Assembly: GCF_030811115.1 (NCBI RefSeq)
Contig: NZ_JAUSQK010000001.1
Location: forward strand, 806,001 to 870,000
Direction: 5' to 3'
Length of the DNA: 64,000 nt
DNA from: Olsenella profusa DSM 13989
GTDB taxonomy: Bacteria > Actinomycetota > Coriobacteriia > Coriobacteriales > Atopobiaceae
Shown here: positions 25,737 through 33,468 of the stretch, one piece after another
Layout of the letters: every line of letters starts with the position of its first letter
Position numbering within the stretch: the first letter of the stretch is position 1
Translations under genes and position numbers: made by a program
The notes under the pieces: generated by a model
Database searches by the model: none
What the model was told of the DNA's origin: nothing
Seen by the model: the letters and a program-made list of their open reading frames with translations, nothing else

Positions 25737-27026
25737 CTACTTGACCCTGCGGATGAAACCGATGAAGACGGCCCCCACAACTACCAAGAGGATGGCGCAG
25801 GGGAACACGAGGTTGTAGCCACCGGTTGCGAGGTAGATGTTGGACGCCACGATGGGGGCCAGCACCTGGCCCAGGGTGTTTGCCATGTTGAGAATGCCCA
25901 GGTCCTTGCCCGCATCATCGGGGTTGGGAAGGACGTCGACGTTGAGCGCCTGGTCAACGGAACTGTATACGCCATAACCCAGGCCTGATATGGCGGCAAA
26001 GGCGAGCATGCTTGCAGCGCTGGGGACAAGGAAGGGAACCAGGATTCCCAGGGCGATGAGGGCGGAGCTGAGTATGACCAGCGGCTTGCGACGTCCTATC
26101 CTATCCGAGATGGCACCAGACGAGAGGGAGGCCACTATGGAGACCACCATGATTATGACTGACATGGTGGACATGACGCCTGCGGCCTCTGCGGCAGAGA
26201 GGCCGATATAGCGCTCGATGATGTAGAGCTGGAACGTCACAATCATCTGGTAGCCAAAGATGAGCATGAGACGGCCCATGAGAGCTAGGTAGAAATCACG
26301 GCAGTTCTTGGTGGGGGGCACGAAGGAGACACGTGTCTTTGGGACGTCGCTCTGCCCCTGTGTCTCCAGTGTCGCAGACTTCTCGCGGGGCCAGATGATG
26401 ACAGCGAGGATGCCCGTGAAGATCCAGCTGACGGTGCCGACGACGAAGCCGGGCAGGGGATTTTGGATGAATGTCGATCCGATGATGGTGCCTAGGGACT
26501 GGCCCACGATGGCGCCGCCGCCGTAGAAGGCGCTGAGCGTTCCACGCGCGTTGAAGGGGACGCGGTCGGCCAACACCGCCACCGCAGGAGCCAGCATGCA
26601 GTTGAGGCCAATTTGCAGAAGCGACCACCAGGCAACGATGGCGAACTGAGTTGTCGCCGTCGAGGTGAGCCAGAAGGCGAGTCCGCAGACGAAGCCACCG
26701 ATGACGACGAAGGGAGTGCGCTTCCCGAAACGTGAGTGACATCTGTCTGAAAGCGCGCCAAAGACGATGTTCGCCACCAGAGCGAAGATGATGCCGACCG
26801 AGTTCATGGAAGTGAGGATGACCTCGGGCGTGCCTATCCCCAGGTGATTGAAGCGCTCGGGGAGGAGCACGGCCGAACCGATGGTGCCGCTTGCCATCCA
26901 CATGATGCCAAAGATGATGAAGCCCACCATGAAACGGGCCTTATCCACTCCGGAGAGGGGTTTTCCGGTGTCTGGCGCCAACTGATTGGCGTCCACCCCG
27001 CTTGCTGCCTGCTTTGCATCGCTCAT
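25737..27026 (-). CDS. MFS transporter, probably glycoside or sugar uptake
   Basis: A 429-residue major-facilitator protein with about twelve hydrophobic segments, the loop 2-3 signature FGALSDRCHSRFGKRTP, and a second copy in the middle (SGAISDRIGRRKP). Start 27026 is chosen for the GGAAGGAG site; the frame extends to 27107 without one. It is the first gene of the leftward operon with two hydrolases and a ROK kinase, so it probably imports the plant glycoside they process. A TetR-type operator and divergent regulator lie upstream. Confidence 0.88.
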   Translation of the reverse strand: MSDAKQAASGVDANQLAPDTGKPLSGVDKARFMVGFIIFGIMWMASGTIGSAVLLPERFNHLGIGTPEVILTSMNSVGIIFALVANIVFGALSDRCHSRFGKRTPFVVIGGFVCGLAFWLTSTATTQFAIVAWWSLLQIGLNCMLAPAVAVLADRVPFNARGTLSAFYGGGAIVGQSLGTIIGSTFIQNPLPGFVVGTVSWIFTGILAVIIWPREKSATLETQGQSDVPKTRVSFVPPTKNCRDFYLALMGRLMLIFGYQMIVTFQLYIIERYIGLSAAEAAGVMSTMSVIIMVVSIVASLSSGAISDRIGRRKPLVILSSALIALGILVPFLVPSAASMLAFAAISGLGYGVYSSVDQALNVDVLPNPDDAGKDLGILNMANTLGQVLAPIVASNIYLATGGYNLVFPCAILLVVVGAVFIGFIRRVK

Positions 27027-27126
27027 ATGCGACTCCTTCCTCTCGTATCTCGTGCATGCGACCGCATGCAGCACCGACTGTCCATGGAGGTGGGGAGTAT
27101 TGGGCATCTTTGCTTGGTACCTATTA

Positions 27127-27142
27127 CTTACTATCTAGTAAG
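27127..27142. promoter_or_regulatory. Operator-like palindrome in divergent TetR/MFS region
   Basis: CTTACTATCTAGTAAG: CTTACT and AGTAAG are exact complements around a 4-base centre, in a short AT-rich stretch 100 bases upstream of the MFS gene and 180 bases before the TetR gene. This is a likely binding site for the divergent TetR regulator. Confidence 0.6.
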
Positions 27143-27156
27143 AAAAATAATCCTTT

Positions 27157-27185
27157 GGCGGGGGCGCACGACGTGCGCCCCCGCC
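27157..27185. other. Perfect 13-bp GC-rich inverted repeat in divergent region
   Basis: GGCGGGGGCGCAC, three bases, then GTGCGCCCCCGCC. Read leftwards it is followed by AAAGGATTATTTTTC. It could be a leftward terminator-like leader hairpin upstream of the MFS gene, or a second protein-binding dyad. Nothing else is seen in 27027-27320 besides the operator at 27127. Confidence 0.6.
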
Positions 27186-27320
27186 AGCGGCCGGAATGGC
27201 CTGCCAAGCGGTGTGTCGGCGCAGGAAGGCAACCCCTACTGATAGAGGGGTGCGCCCGGCACGCTTGGGGTACCATGGCTGGTGCTTGTTTCGAGAGCGA
27301 CACTTGGAGGTTCGTGCTAT

Positions 27321-28001
27321 ATGCAGCTGGACGAGGACAACGGCAAGGTGACGGACTCCTCTTTATCGCCGAGGGCGCACAGGCGCCTTTACCAGATACT
27401 TGATGCAGCCTATCTGCTGGTGGGCGAACGTGGCTTTGGTGGCATGTCCCTGCAGAGCGTGGCGAACAAGGTCGGCATCACACAGACGGGCGTTCTCCAT
27501 TACGTGCACAGCAAGGACGGCCTGTTGAGGCTTCTGATAGAGCACTACTATGACAAGGGGACGGCAGGCGACGAATACCTTGCTGCCCACGAGCCAGGCG
27601 GCGCGCTCGAAGGGCAACCCCTCCTGATTCCGGAATTCTGCCGTGCCATGGTGAGGCAGAACGCCCGGCGTCCAGACATGGTGATGGCCTTCCATGTGCT
27701 CGATACCGAGGCCTGCTCGCCCAAAAACAGTGCGCATGACTTCGTGGTGCGCAGGTCCAAGGGAGCTATCTCCCAGGGGAGTAACTTTGCGTGGAGTGTG
27801 CCCGAGGGTGTGGATGCGGCACAGACCTTCTCCGTCGCGCTGGCGGCCGAATACGGCCTCGAGGGCAGGTGGCTGGCGCGCCAGGATGAGATTGATCTGG
27901 TGGACGAGTGGGGACGCTACGAGGACGTGCTCTTTCCCCTGCCGCTTTGGGAGGGCTACCGACAGCTGCCGTCGAGCGCCACGCAGGCTGCCTCTCGATA
28001 G
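27321..28001 (+). CDS. TetR/AcrR-family transcriptional regulator
   Basis: A 226-residue protein with an N-terminal TetR helix-turn-helix around residues 20-65 (ILDAAYLLVGERGFGGMSLQ, then SVANKVGITQTGVLHYV and SKDGLL). The C-terminal ligand domain is not recognisable. Start 27321 follows CTTGGAGG at good spacing; codon 27282 is an alternative. It is divergent from the MFS-hydrolase operon and probably represses it. Confidence 0.88.
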   Translation: MQLDEDNGKVTDSSLSPRAHRRLYQILDAAYLLVGERGFGGMSLQSVANKVGITQTGVLHYVHSKDGLLRLLIEHYYDKGTAGDEYLAAHEPGGALEGQPLLIPEFCRAMVRQNARRPDMVMAFHVLDTEACSPKNSAHDFVVRRSKGAISQGSNFAWSVPEGVDAAQTFSVALAAEYGLEGRWLARQDEIDLVDEWGRYEDVLFPLPLWEGYRQLPSSATQAASR

Positions 28002-28054
28002 AATAGCGGTGGGTGCATGGCCGTCCTTGGGTGCTCGCGGTAAGGGGGAACTTC

Positions 28055-28903
28055 ATGCGCGTTATCAAGAGCATCAATCATAACGCCGCGCTGTGTCTCG
28101 ACAGCGCGGGGCATGAGGTGGTTGCCCTGGGCACGGGTGTGGGCTTCGGTGAGCTGCCCCGCGAGGTGGGTGTCGAGGAGGTCTCGCGCACCTTCTATGA
28201 CATTGATCCCCGGTACCTGGGGCTTGTCCAGGAGCTTCCCGCAGAGCACCTCGAGTTTGCGGCCCAGTGCGCGGACGTCATTCGTCAGCAGCTCTCCTAC
28301 GAGCTGTCCCCCAACTTCCCCATCACCCTGGCCGATCACCTCTCGTTCATGCTCAAGCGCGCGCAGGAGCACATCGTCGTATCCATGCCACTGTCCTGGG
28401 ACGTTGGGCAGAGGTATCCCTTGGAGCTTAGGCTGGGGGAGCTGTGCGTGCGGGGCGCACAGCGAACCTTTGGTGTCATGTTGCCTCCCAGCGAGGCAAC
28501 GGGTGTCGCCTTGTCTATCATCAATGCCACCCTCTCACCAAGCAGGCCCCAGCGTCGCGATGGTGCCCGCGCCGAACGCATCATGGAGGGTGTGACGGGT
28601 CTCGTCGAGGTTGAGATGGGCGTCTCGATAGCGCGTGACTCCTTCGATTACGCCCGCTTCGCAACGCATCTTCGCTACCTCATAGACCGCATGCTGTCGG
28701 GCGAGCCTATAGCCACACTGAACACCTCCCTCTACGAGGAGGTGGTGCGCTCATACCCGGCGGTTGCCGCCTGTGCGGACAAGGTCGCGGACTATCTGGC
28801 ACTCAGGCTCGGCACGTGCCTGAGTGACGAGGAGCGTCTCTACCTCATGCTGCACATCAATCGCGTGGTGTGTCGTGCCCATGACGCGCATGATGGTGCG
28901 TGA
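28055..28903 (+). CDS. BglG/LicT-family transcription antiterminator
   Basis: A 282-residue antiterminator. Residues 1-55 form the RNA-binding CAT domain (MRVIKSINHNAALCLDSAG, VALGTGVGFG), followed by PRD1 (about 65-165, with His in LADHLSFML) and PRD2 (about 170-280, with His in FATHLRYLIDRM and YLMLHINRVV). PTS-dependent phosphorylation of these histidines normally sets its activity. A RAT-like hairpin and terminator lie between this gene and the PTS gene at 29198, so it should permit read-through when the sugar is present. Confidence 0.93.
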   Translation: MRVIKSINHNAALCLDSAGHEVVALGTGVGFGELPREVGVEEVSRTFYDIDPRYLGLVQELPAEHLEFAAQCADVIRQQLSYELSPNFPITLADHLSFMLKRAQEHIVVSMPLSWDVGQRYPLELRLGELCVRGAQRTFGVMLPPSEATGVALSIINATLSPSRPQRRDGARAERIMEGVTGLVEVEMGVSIARDSFDYARFATHLRYLIDRMLSGEPIATLNTSLYEEVVRSYPAVAACADKVADYLALRLGTCLSDEERLYLMLHINRVVCRAHDAHDGA

Positions 28904-29037
28904 CGGTTTCCGTAGGTTGTATCGCCCTCGTCCCCGCGCTCCCCTGGCCGTCTGCCACGACTGGGCTACCGTCCATACTCCTTTGGATGCTTGCTGCTTG
29001 ACTCTGGCATGCTCATCTGCGAGATTCGTAGGCAAGT

Positions 29038-29123
29038 TTTGGACGTTACTTGCGCGTATGCGCGAGGTGTCACCAAGGCGACGAGGGGCAGTGTGCCTTC
29101 GCGCAGGGTGGCACCATTTTTTT
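29038..29123 (+). promoter_or_regulatory. RAT-like antiterminator overlapping a Rho-independent terminator
   Basis: The segment 29038-29074 begins GGACGTTACTTGCGCG and ends GCGCGAGGTGTCACC. It resembles the LicT/BglG ribonucleic antiterminator layout (GGAxxGTTACT, hairpin, then a GGCAAAACC-like 3' arm). Its 3' arm GGTGTCACC (29066-29074) also forms the 5' arm of a terminator, pairing with GGTGGCACC (29107-29115); AAGGC/GCCTT extends the stem, and ATTTTTTT (29116-29123) follows. The two structures are therefore mutually exclusive. The remaining gap (28904-29037) holds a possible TTGACT -35 box near 28997 but no clear gene. Confidence 0.72.
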
Positions 29124-29197
29124 GCATGGGGTCACCACCGCGTGTGACAGCCCTGTGACGCTCGTCTCCTTGGCCAAGTCGAGAGAGGAGAGCACGC

Positions 29198-30646
29198 ATG
29201 CCAGACAACAAGAAGATAGCCTCCGAGGTCGTTGCTGCGGTGGGTGGTGCCGGTAACATCAATTCGGCACTCCATTGCATGACGCGCCTCAGACTTGCGA
29301 TCAAGGATCGCGGCCTCGTGGACGAGAGGGCGGTCAATGCTATCAAGGGCGTCCTTGGCTCGCAGTGGTCGGGTGGACAATACCAGGTGATCATCGGACA
29401 GAGTGTGCCTAAGGTGCATGCCGAGATCGTTGCCCAGGGCGTCTCGTCCGGTGGCATGGTGGACGAGAACCTTGATCAGGGCCTGTCCCAGGAGAGGCTG
29501 ACGCCCAAGGTCGTGGGCAACAGGATCCTCGATTACCTCTCTGGCTCCATGGTCCCGCTTATCCCCCTCATCATGGGTGGCGGCCTGTTCCGCACCATTG
29601 CGGCCATTATCGGCCCGACGATGCTTGGCCTCGTGGCGGCCGACAACCCCCTGTACATCTTCCTCTATACCACCCTCTATGAGGCATCCTTCTACTTTCT
29701 TCCCATATACCTGGGCTATACGGCAGCCAAGAAGCTAGGTGCGTCACCCGTTTTGGGCCTTCTGGCCGGAGGCGTGCTCATCGCACCGACGGTGGTGGCT
29801 GCAGCCGCTGGCCAGACACCCATCAGCGTCTATGGCCTAGAGATCGTTCCCGAAAACTATGCGCAGTCCGTGCTCCCCATCGTCCTCACCATCCCTGTGC
29901 TCCACGTGGTGGAGCAGTTCATGAGGAAGCATGTGCCCGATGTGTTCTCGACGATGTTTACGCCGTGGTTCACGATGATCGTCGTCGTCCCCATCGAGCT
30001 GATTGTCCTTGCGCCCCTCGGCAACCTTATCGGCAACGGGGTCGCCAATGCGCTCTTTGGCCTGGCGGATCTGGGTGGCGTGGGCATCCTCGTGGTCATG
30101 GCCATTCTCGGTGCGTTCTGGCAGCTCTTCGTCATCGCCGGCATGCACATGCCGGTCATCCTGCTGGCTCAGGTGCAGATCATCCAGGCCGGCTACGACC
30201 CGTTCGTCTTCGTCTCCACCAACTGTGCCATGGCGGCCGTATGGGGCTGCGCCATCGGTGCCTTCCTGCGTATTCGCAACAAGGAGGAGAGAGGTATGAC
30301 TGCTGGTTACATCGTGTCCGCTCTTCTCGGTGGCGTGACCGAGCCCACGCTCTTTGGCGTGCTGCTGCGTTGGCGCAGAACCATGCTGGGCATGTTCATT
30401 GGTGGCGCCATCGGAGCTGTGGTCTCGGGCCTTCTGGGCGTCACCTACTATCTGGCGGGCGGCGCATCCAACCTGCTCGTCATCACCAACTACTTCCAGG
30501 GAGGGACGGGTAACATCGTGAGCGCCGCCATCGGCATGAGCATCTCACTGGTCGTTGCTGCCATCGTCGTCTACCTCATGGGCTTCACCAAGGAGGAGCT
30601 TGCCGAGCTTGACGCCGAACAGCCCGGCGAGCTTGTTGTCGAGTAG
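29198..30646 (+). CDS. PTS EIIBC component, glucose/beta-glucoside superfamily
   Basis: A 482-residue protein with an N-terminal EIIB domain (phospho-cysteine in ALHCMTRLRLAIKD, near residue 27) and a C-terminal EIIC domain from about residue 105 with about ten hydrophobic segments (VPLIPLIMGGGLFRTI, FVIAGMHMPVILLAQ, LGGVTEPTLFGVLLR). No EIIA domain is fused and none is adjacent, so it must borrow a EIIA-Glc-type protein. It follows the antiterminator leader and is followed by two hydrolase-type genes that may act on its substrate. The sugar is unknown; a beta-glucoside or disaccharide is likely. Confidence 0.92.
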   Translation: MPDNKKIASEVVAAVGGAGNINSALHCMTRLRLAIKDRGLVDERAVNAIKGVLGSQWSGGQYQVIIGQSVPKVHAEIVAQGVSSGGMVDENLDQGLSQERLTPKVVGNRILDYLSGSMVPLIPLIMGGGLFRTIAAIIGPTMLGLVAADNPLYIFLYTTLYEASFYFLPIYLGYTAAKKLGASPVLGLLAGGVLIAPTVVAAAAGQTPISVYGLEIVPENYAQSVLPIVLTIPVLHVVEQFMRKHVPDVFSTMFTPWFTMIVVVPIELIVLAPLGNLIGNGVANALFGLADLGGVGILVVMAILGAFWQLFVIAGMHMPVILLAQVQIIQAGYDPFVFVSTNCAMAAVWGCAIGAFLRIRNKEERGMTAGYIVSALLGGVTEPTLFGVLLRWRRTMLGMFIGGAIGAVVSGLLGVTYYLAGGASNLLVITNYFQGGTGNIVSAAIGMSISLVVAAIVVYLMGFTKEELAELDAEQPGELVVE

Positions 30647-30686
30647 CGTGTGACCTCAATGATGAGCGATCGGGAGGGGCGCGACT

Positions 30687-32111
30687 ATGCATAGAAGCCG
30701 TGCACGGGCCATCTTCACCAATGACGCAGAGTGCGATGACATGAACTCGTTCATCCATCTCCTGCTCTACGCCAACGATATCGACATCGATGGACTGGTG
30801 CTCTCGAGCTCGAGGTTCCACTATGCCGGTGACCCCAGCGCGGGCATCGAACCCTTCCGCTGGGCTGGAGGGGAGTGGATGTGGGACTACCTTGATGCCT
30901 ATGAGCAGGTCTATCCCAACCTGGTGGTGCACGACCCCAGCTATCCAACCGCGGATCAGCTGCGGTCCGTCACGTGCGTCGGCAATGTGAAGACCACCGG
31001 CTGCATGGACGAGGACAGCGAGGGGTCCGAACTCATTCGCCGGGCCATACTCAGGGATGACCCATGTCCCATCTGGCTGTTGGCTGGCGGCGGAACCAAC
31101 ACCATCGCTCGTGCCCTCAAGGGCATAGAGGAGAGGTGGCGGGACAGTCCCGCGTGGGGGCACGTCTATCGGAAGGTGTGCGACCGCACGCGCATCTACA
31201 TGATCGTGACGCAGGACGACACCTACCGCGACTACATCTGCCATGCCTGGCCCGACCTCCCCCTGTTGCACAGCACCAACATGGGTGGCATTGCCTTCCT
31301 CATCAACGAGGGGAACTGCCCGCCCGATGCGCTTGCGCTCATGAAGGGGGCCTGGCTCAAGCCACACCTCCTGGACAAGGGGCCGCTGTTGGCACATTAT
31401 CACAGCTGGGGCGACGGCCATGTGTACCCGGGCGAGCAGGACCGCTCGCAGTTTGGGTCAAACCCGAGGCTCATGGGTGGTGCCTGGTGGGGTAGGGAGC
31501 CTCACGGGCGCCACGACATGATTTCGGAGGGGGACTCCCCGAGCTTCCTGCACCTGGTGGACACGGGCCTGCGCTCCCTTGAGGATCCGGGCTTCGGTGG
31601 CTGGGGAGGACGCTTCGAACGCAAGGTGGACAACGAGTTCAATCCTGCCGCCGCCTACTGGTGCAGTGCGCCGGACGAGGATCGAGGCCCCACGCGGGGC
31701 GACGCTTACCAGTTCTCTCGGTGGACGGCGGATTGGATGAGGGAGTTTGCCTGCCGGGCGCAGTGGTGTGTGACCGGACGTTACGAGGATGCCAACCATG
31801 CACCCCATCTCGATGTCGTGGAGGGCGACAACGTCACGGCTCGGCCCGGTGAGCGGGTGGCGCTCCATGCACGGGCAAGCGACCCCGATGGAGATGCCCT
31901 CGACTATGACTGGTTCCGCTATCAGGAGGCCGACACGGCCCCTGGCGGCGGCGAGGTGCTCACGAGCCGGGACGATGAGGCCACGGTGTCCGTGCCCCTT
32001 GATGCGAGGCCAGCGGAGACCATCCATGTCATCTGCCGCGTGAGGGATTGCCCTGCGGTGGGGGACGACTGCCTGTGCGCCTATCGTCGAGTGGTGGTGA
32101 GCGTGGTCTGA
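30687..32111 (+). CDS. DUF1593 (nucleoside-hydrolase-like) domain protein
   Basis: A 474-residue protein. Residues 1-310 look like the DUF1593 domain, a relative of inosine-uridine nucleoside hydrolases: IFTNDAECDDMNSFIHLLLY gives an Asp-rich N-terminal motif of the calcium-site type, with WLLAGGGTNTIARAL further in. The C-terminal 90 residues form an Ig-like domain (ASDPDGDALDYDWFRY). No signal peptide is seen. In its PTS operon it probably cleaves a glycosidic bond. The biochemical role of DUF1593 is poorly known, so this is inference. Confidence 0.72.
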   Translation: MHRSRARAIFTNDAECDDMNSFIHLLLYANDIDIDGLVLSSSRFHYAGDPSAGIEPFRWAGGEWMWDYLDAYEQVYPNLVVHDPSYPTADQLRSVTCVGNVKTTGCMDEDSEGSELIRRAILRDDPCPIWLLAGGGTNTIARALKGIEERWRDSPAWGHVYRKVCDRTRIYMIVTQDDTYRDYICHAWPDLPLLHSTNMGGIAFLINEGNCPPDALALMKGAWLKPHLLDKGPLLAHYHSWGDGHVYPGEQDRSQFGSNPRLMGGAWWGREPHGRHDMISEGDSPSFLHLVDTGLRSLEDPGFGGWGGRFERKVDNEFNPAAAYWCSAPDEDRGPTRGDAYQFSRWTADWMREFACRAQWCVTGRYEDANHAPHLDVVEGDNVTARPGERVALHARASDPDGDALDYDWFRYQEADTAPGGGEVLTSRDDEATVSVPLDARPAETIHVICRVRDCPAVGDDCLCAYRRVVVSVV

Positions 32112-32169
32112 CGGCGGCATGCGCCACGTGGCCGCACGGGTTCTCAGACAAGGAAGAAGGGGCGATGTC

Positions 32170-33456
32170 ATGGCTCGATACAAGACCTTTACGACAGTGG
32201 GGGACTTTGGCCCTTGGGTCAAGCGGCTCATCCTCGAGCTTCCCAGCCCCCTGTGGGCCAACGAGGTGGACGCAGACGCCTTCAACGTCTATGTGGAGCG
32301 CAAGGATCCGGTCACAGGCCAGGTTGTAAGCGCCAAGGAGCATGGCGCGGACGTCCGTGCCCTACCATCGCGTGGCTTCGTGGACGTGCGCCGGGCCTAC
32401 GTCTCCGATGCCCAGGGCGCTCCCCTGCATGAGGGCAGGTACGTGACCCTCGTTCTGCCCGAGGAGCGCCTCACCAAGCGCATCGACGGTGGCATCACCC
32501 AGGGACACCTGCGCCAGAGCCACTTCCGTGTGACCCAGCTCAGGACGTTTGTTCCCCCGGTGGCACAAGAGCCTCCGGTCGTCGGTTTGGTATGGGACGA
32601 GGACGCGGGTGATATCTGCCCACAGCTTGAGGGCTGGGACCTCGAGGGCGAGGGGACCTACGCCGGCGTCACGATGCGCTACGCCTCCTTTTCACCTGTC
32701 GAAGGCGACACGGGCAAGCTGCCGTTGCTGCTGTGGCTCCATGGTGCTGGAGAGGGCGATGAGCCCTACCGCACCGTCACCGGCAACAAGGTCGTGGCGC
32801 TCGCCGAGGCGGACATCCAGGGCAAGCTGGGAGGCGCTGCCTACGTGCTGGCGCCGAGCTGCCCCACGTTCTGGATGGACTCGGGTTCTGGTGACATCGA
32901 GGATGACAACCAGAGCATCTACTCGAATGCCCTCAGGGCCCTGGTGGACGAGTTCGTGGCCGCCCACGCGGATCGTATCGACGTACGCCGCATCTACGTG
33001 GGTGGCCTCTCCAACGGTGGTTTCATGACCTGTCGCCTCATCGCGGACAACCCCGGCTTCTTTGCTGCGGGCGTGCCCGTGTGCGCCCCCTGGAATGACC
33101 GACTCGCGACGGAGGGGGAGCGTGCTGTCCTGGCTGCGACGCCCCTATGGTTCGTGCATGCCGACGATGACCCGTTGGTGAGGCCCCAGGAGACAGCGCT
33201 CCCCACCTACTGGCATCTCGGGGACTTGGGTGCCCGCGACCTTCACCTGACCTATTATGACCACCTCGAGGACGAGACGGGCGTCTACCGCGACGAGGAC
33301 GGCAGACCCATGCGCTACCTCGGCCACTTCGCGTGGGTTGGCGTCTACCACGACGGCCCCACGACCGACATCGATGGCACCCATGTGCTTGTGGATGGTC
33401 GGCCCGTCACGCTGTGGCAGTGGGTGGGAGCACACTCCCTGCGCGACGGAACGTGA
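32170..33456 (+). CDS. EstA-like esterase (Ig-like domain plus alpha/beta hydrolase)
   Basis: A 428-residue protein. An N-terminal Ig-like domain (about 1-165) precedes an alpha/beta hydrolase domain. It shows the oxyanion region LLLWLHGAGEGDEP, the nucleophile elbow GGLSNGGFM, an Asp in FVHADDDPLV and a late His in LGHFAWVGVYHDG. The architecture matches Thermotoga EstA and polysaccharide-associated esterases. Position 32170 is chosen as start by similarity of the N-terminus to that fold. In context it may remove acyl groups from the imported glycoside. The substrate is unproven. Confidence 0.78.
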   Translation: MARYKTFTTVGDFGPWVKRLILELPSPLWANEVDADAFNVYVERKDPVTGQVVSAKEHGADVRALPSRGFVDVRRAYVSDAQGAPLHEGRYVTLVLPEERLTKRIDGGITQGHLRQSHFRVTQLRTFVPPVAQEPPVVGLVWDEDAGDICPQLEGWDLEGEGTYAGVTMRYASFSPVEGDTGKLPLLLWLHGAGEGDEPYRTVTGNKVVALAEADIQGKLGGAAYVLAPSCPTFWMDSGSGDIEDDNQSIYSNALRALVDEFVAAHADRIDVRRIYVGGLSNGGFMTCRLIADNPGFFAAGVPVCAPWNDRLATEGERAVLAATPLWFVHADDDPLVRPQETALPTYWHLGDLGARDLHLTYYDHLEDETGVYRDEDGRPMRYLGHFAWVGVYHDGPTTDIDGTHVLVDGRPVTLWQWVGAHSLRDGT

Positions 33457-33468
33457 TGTGTGGAGAAC

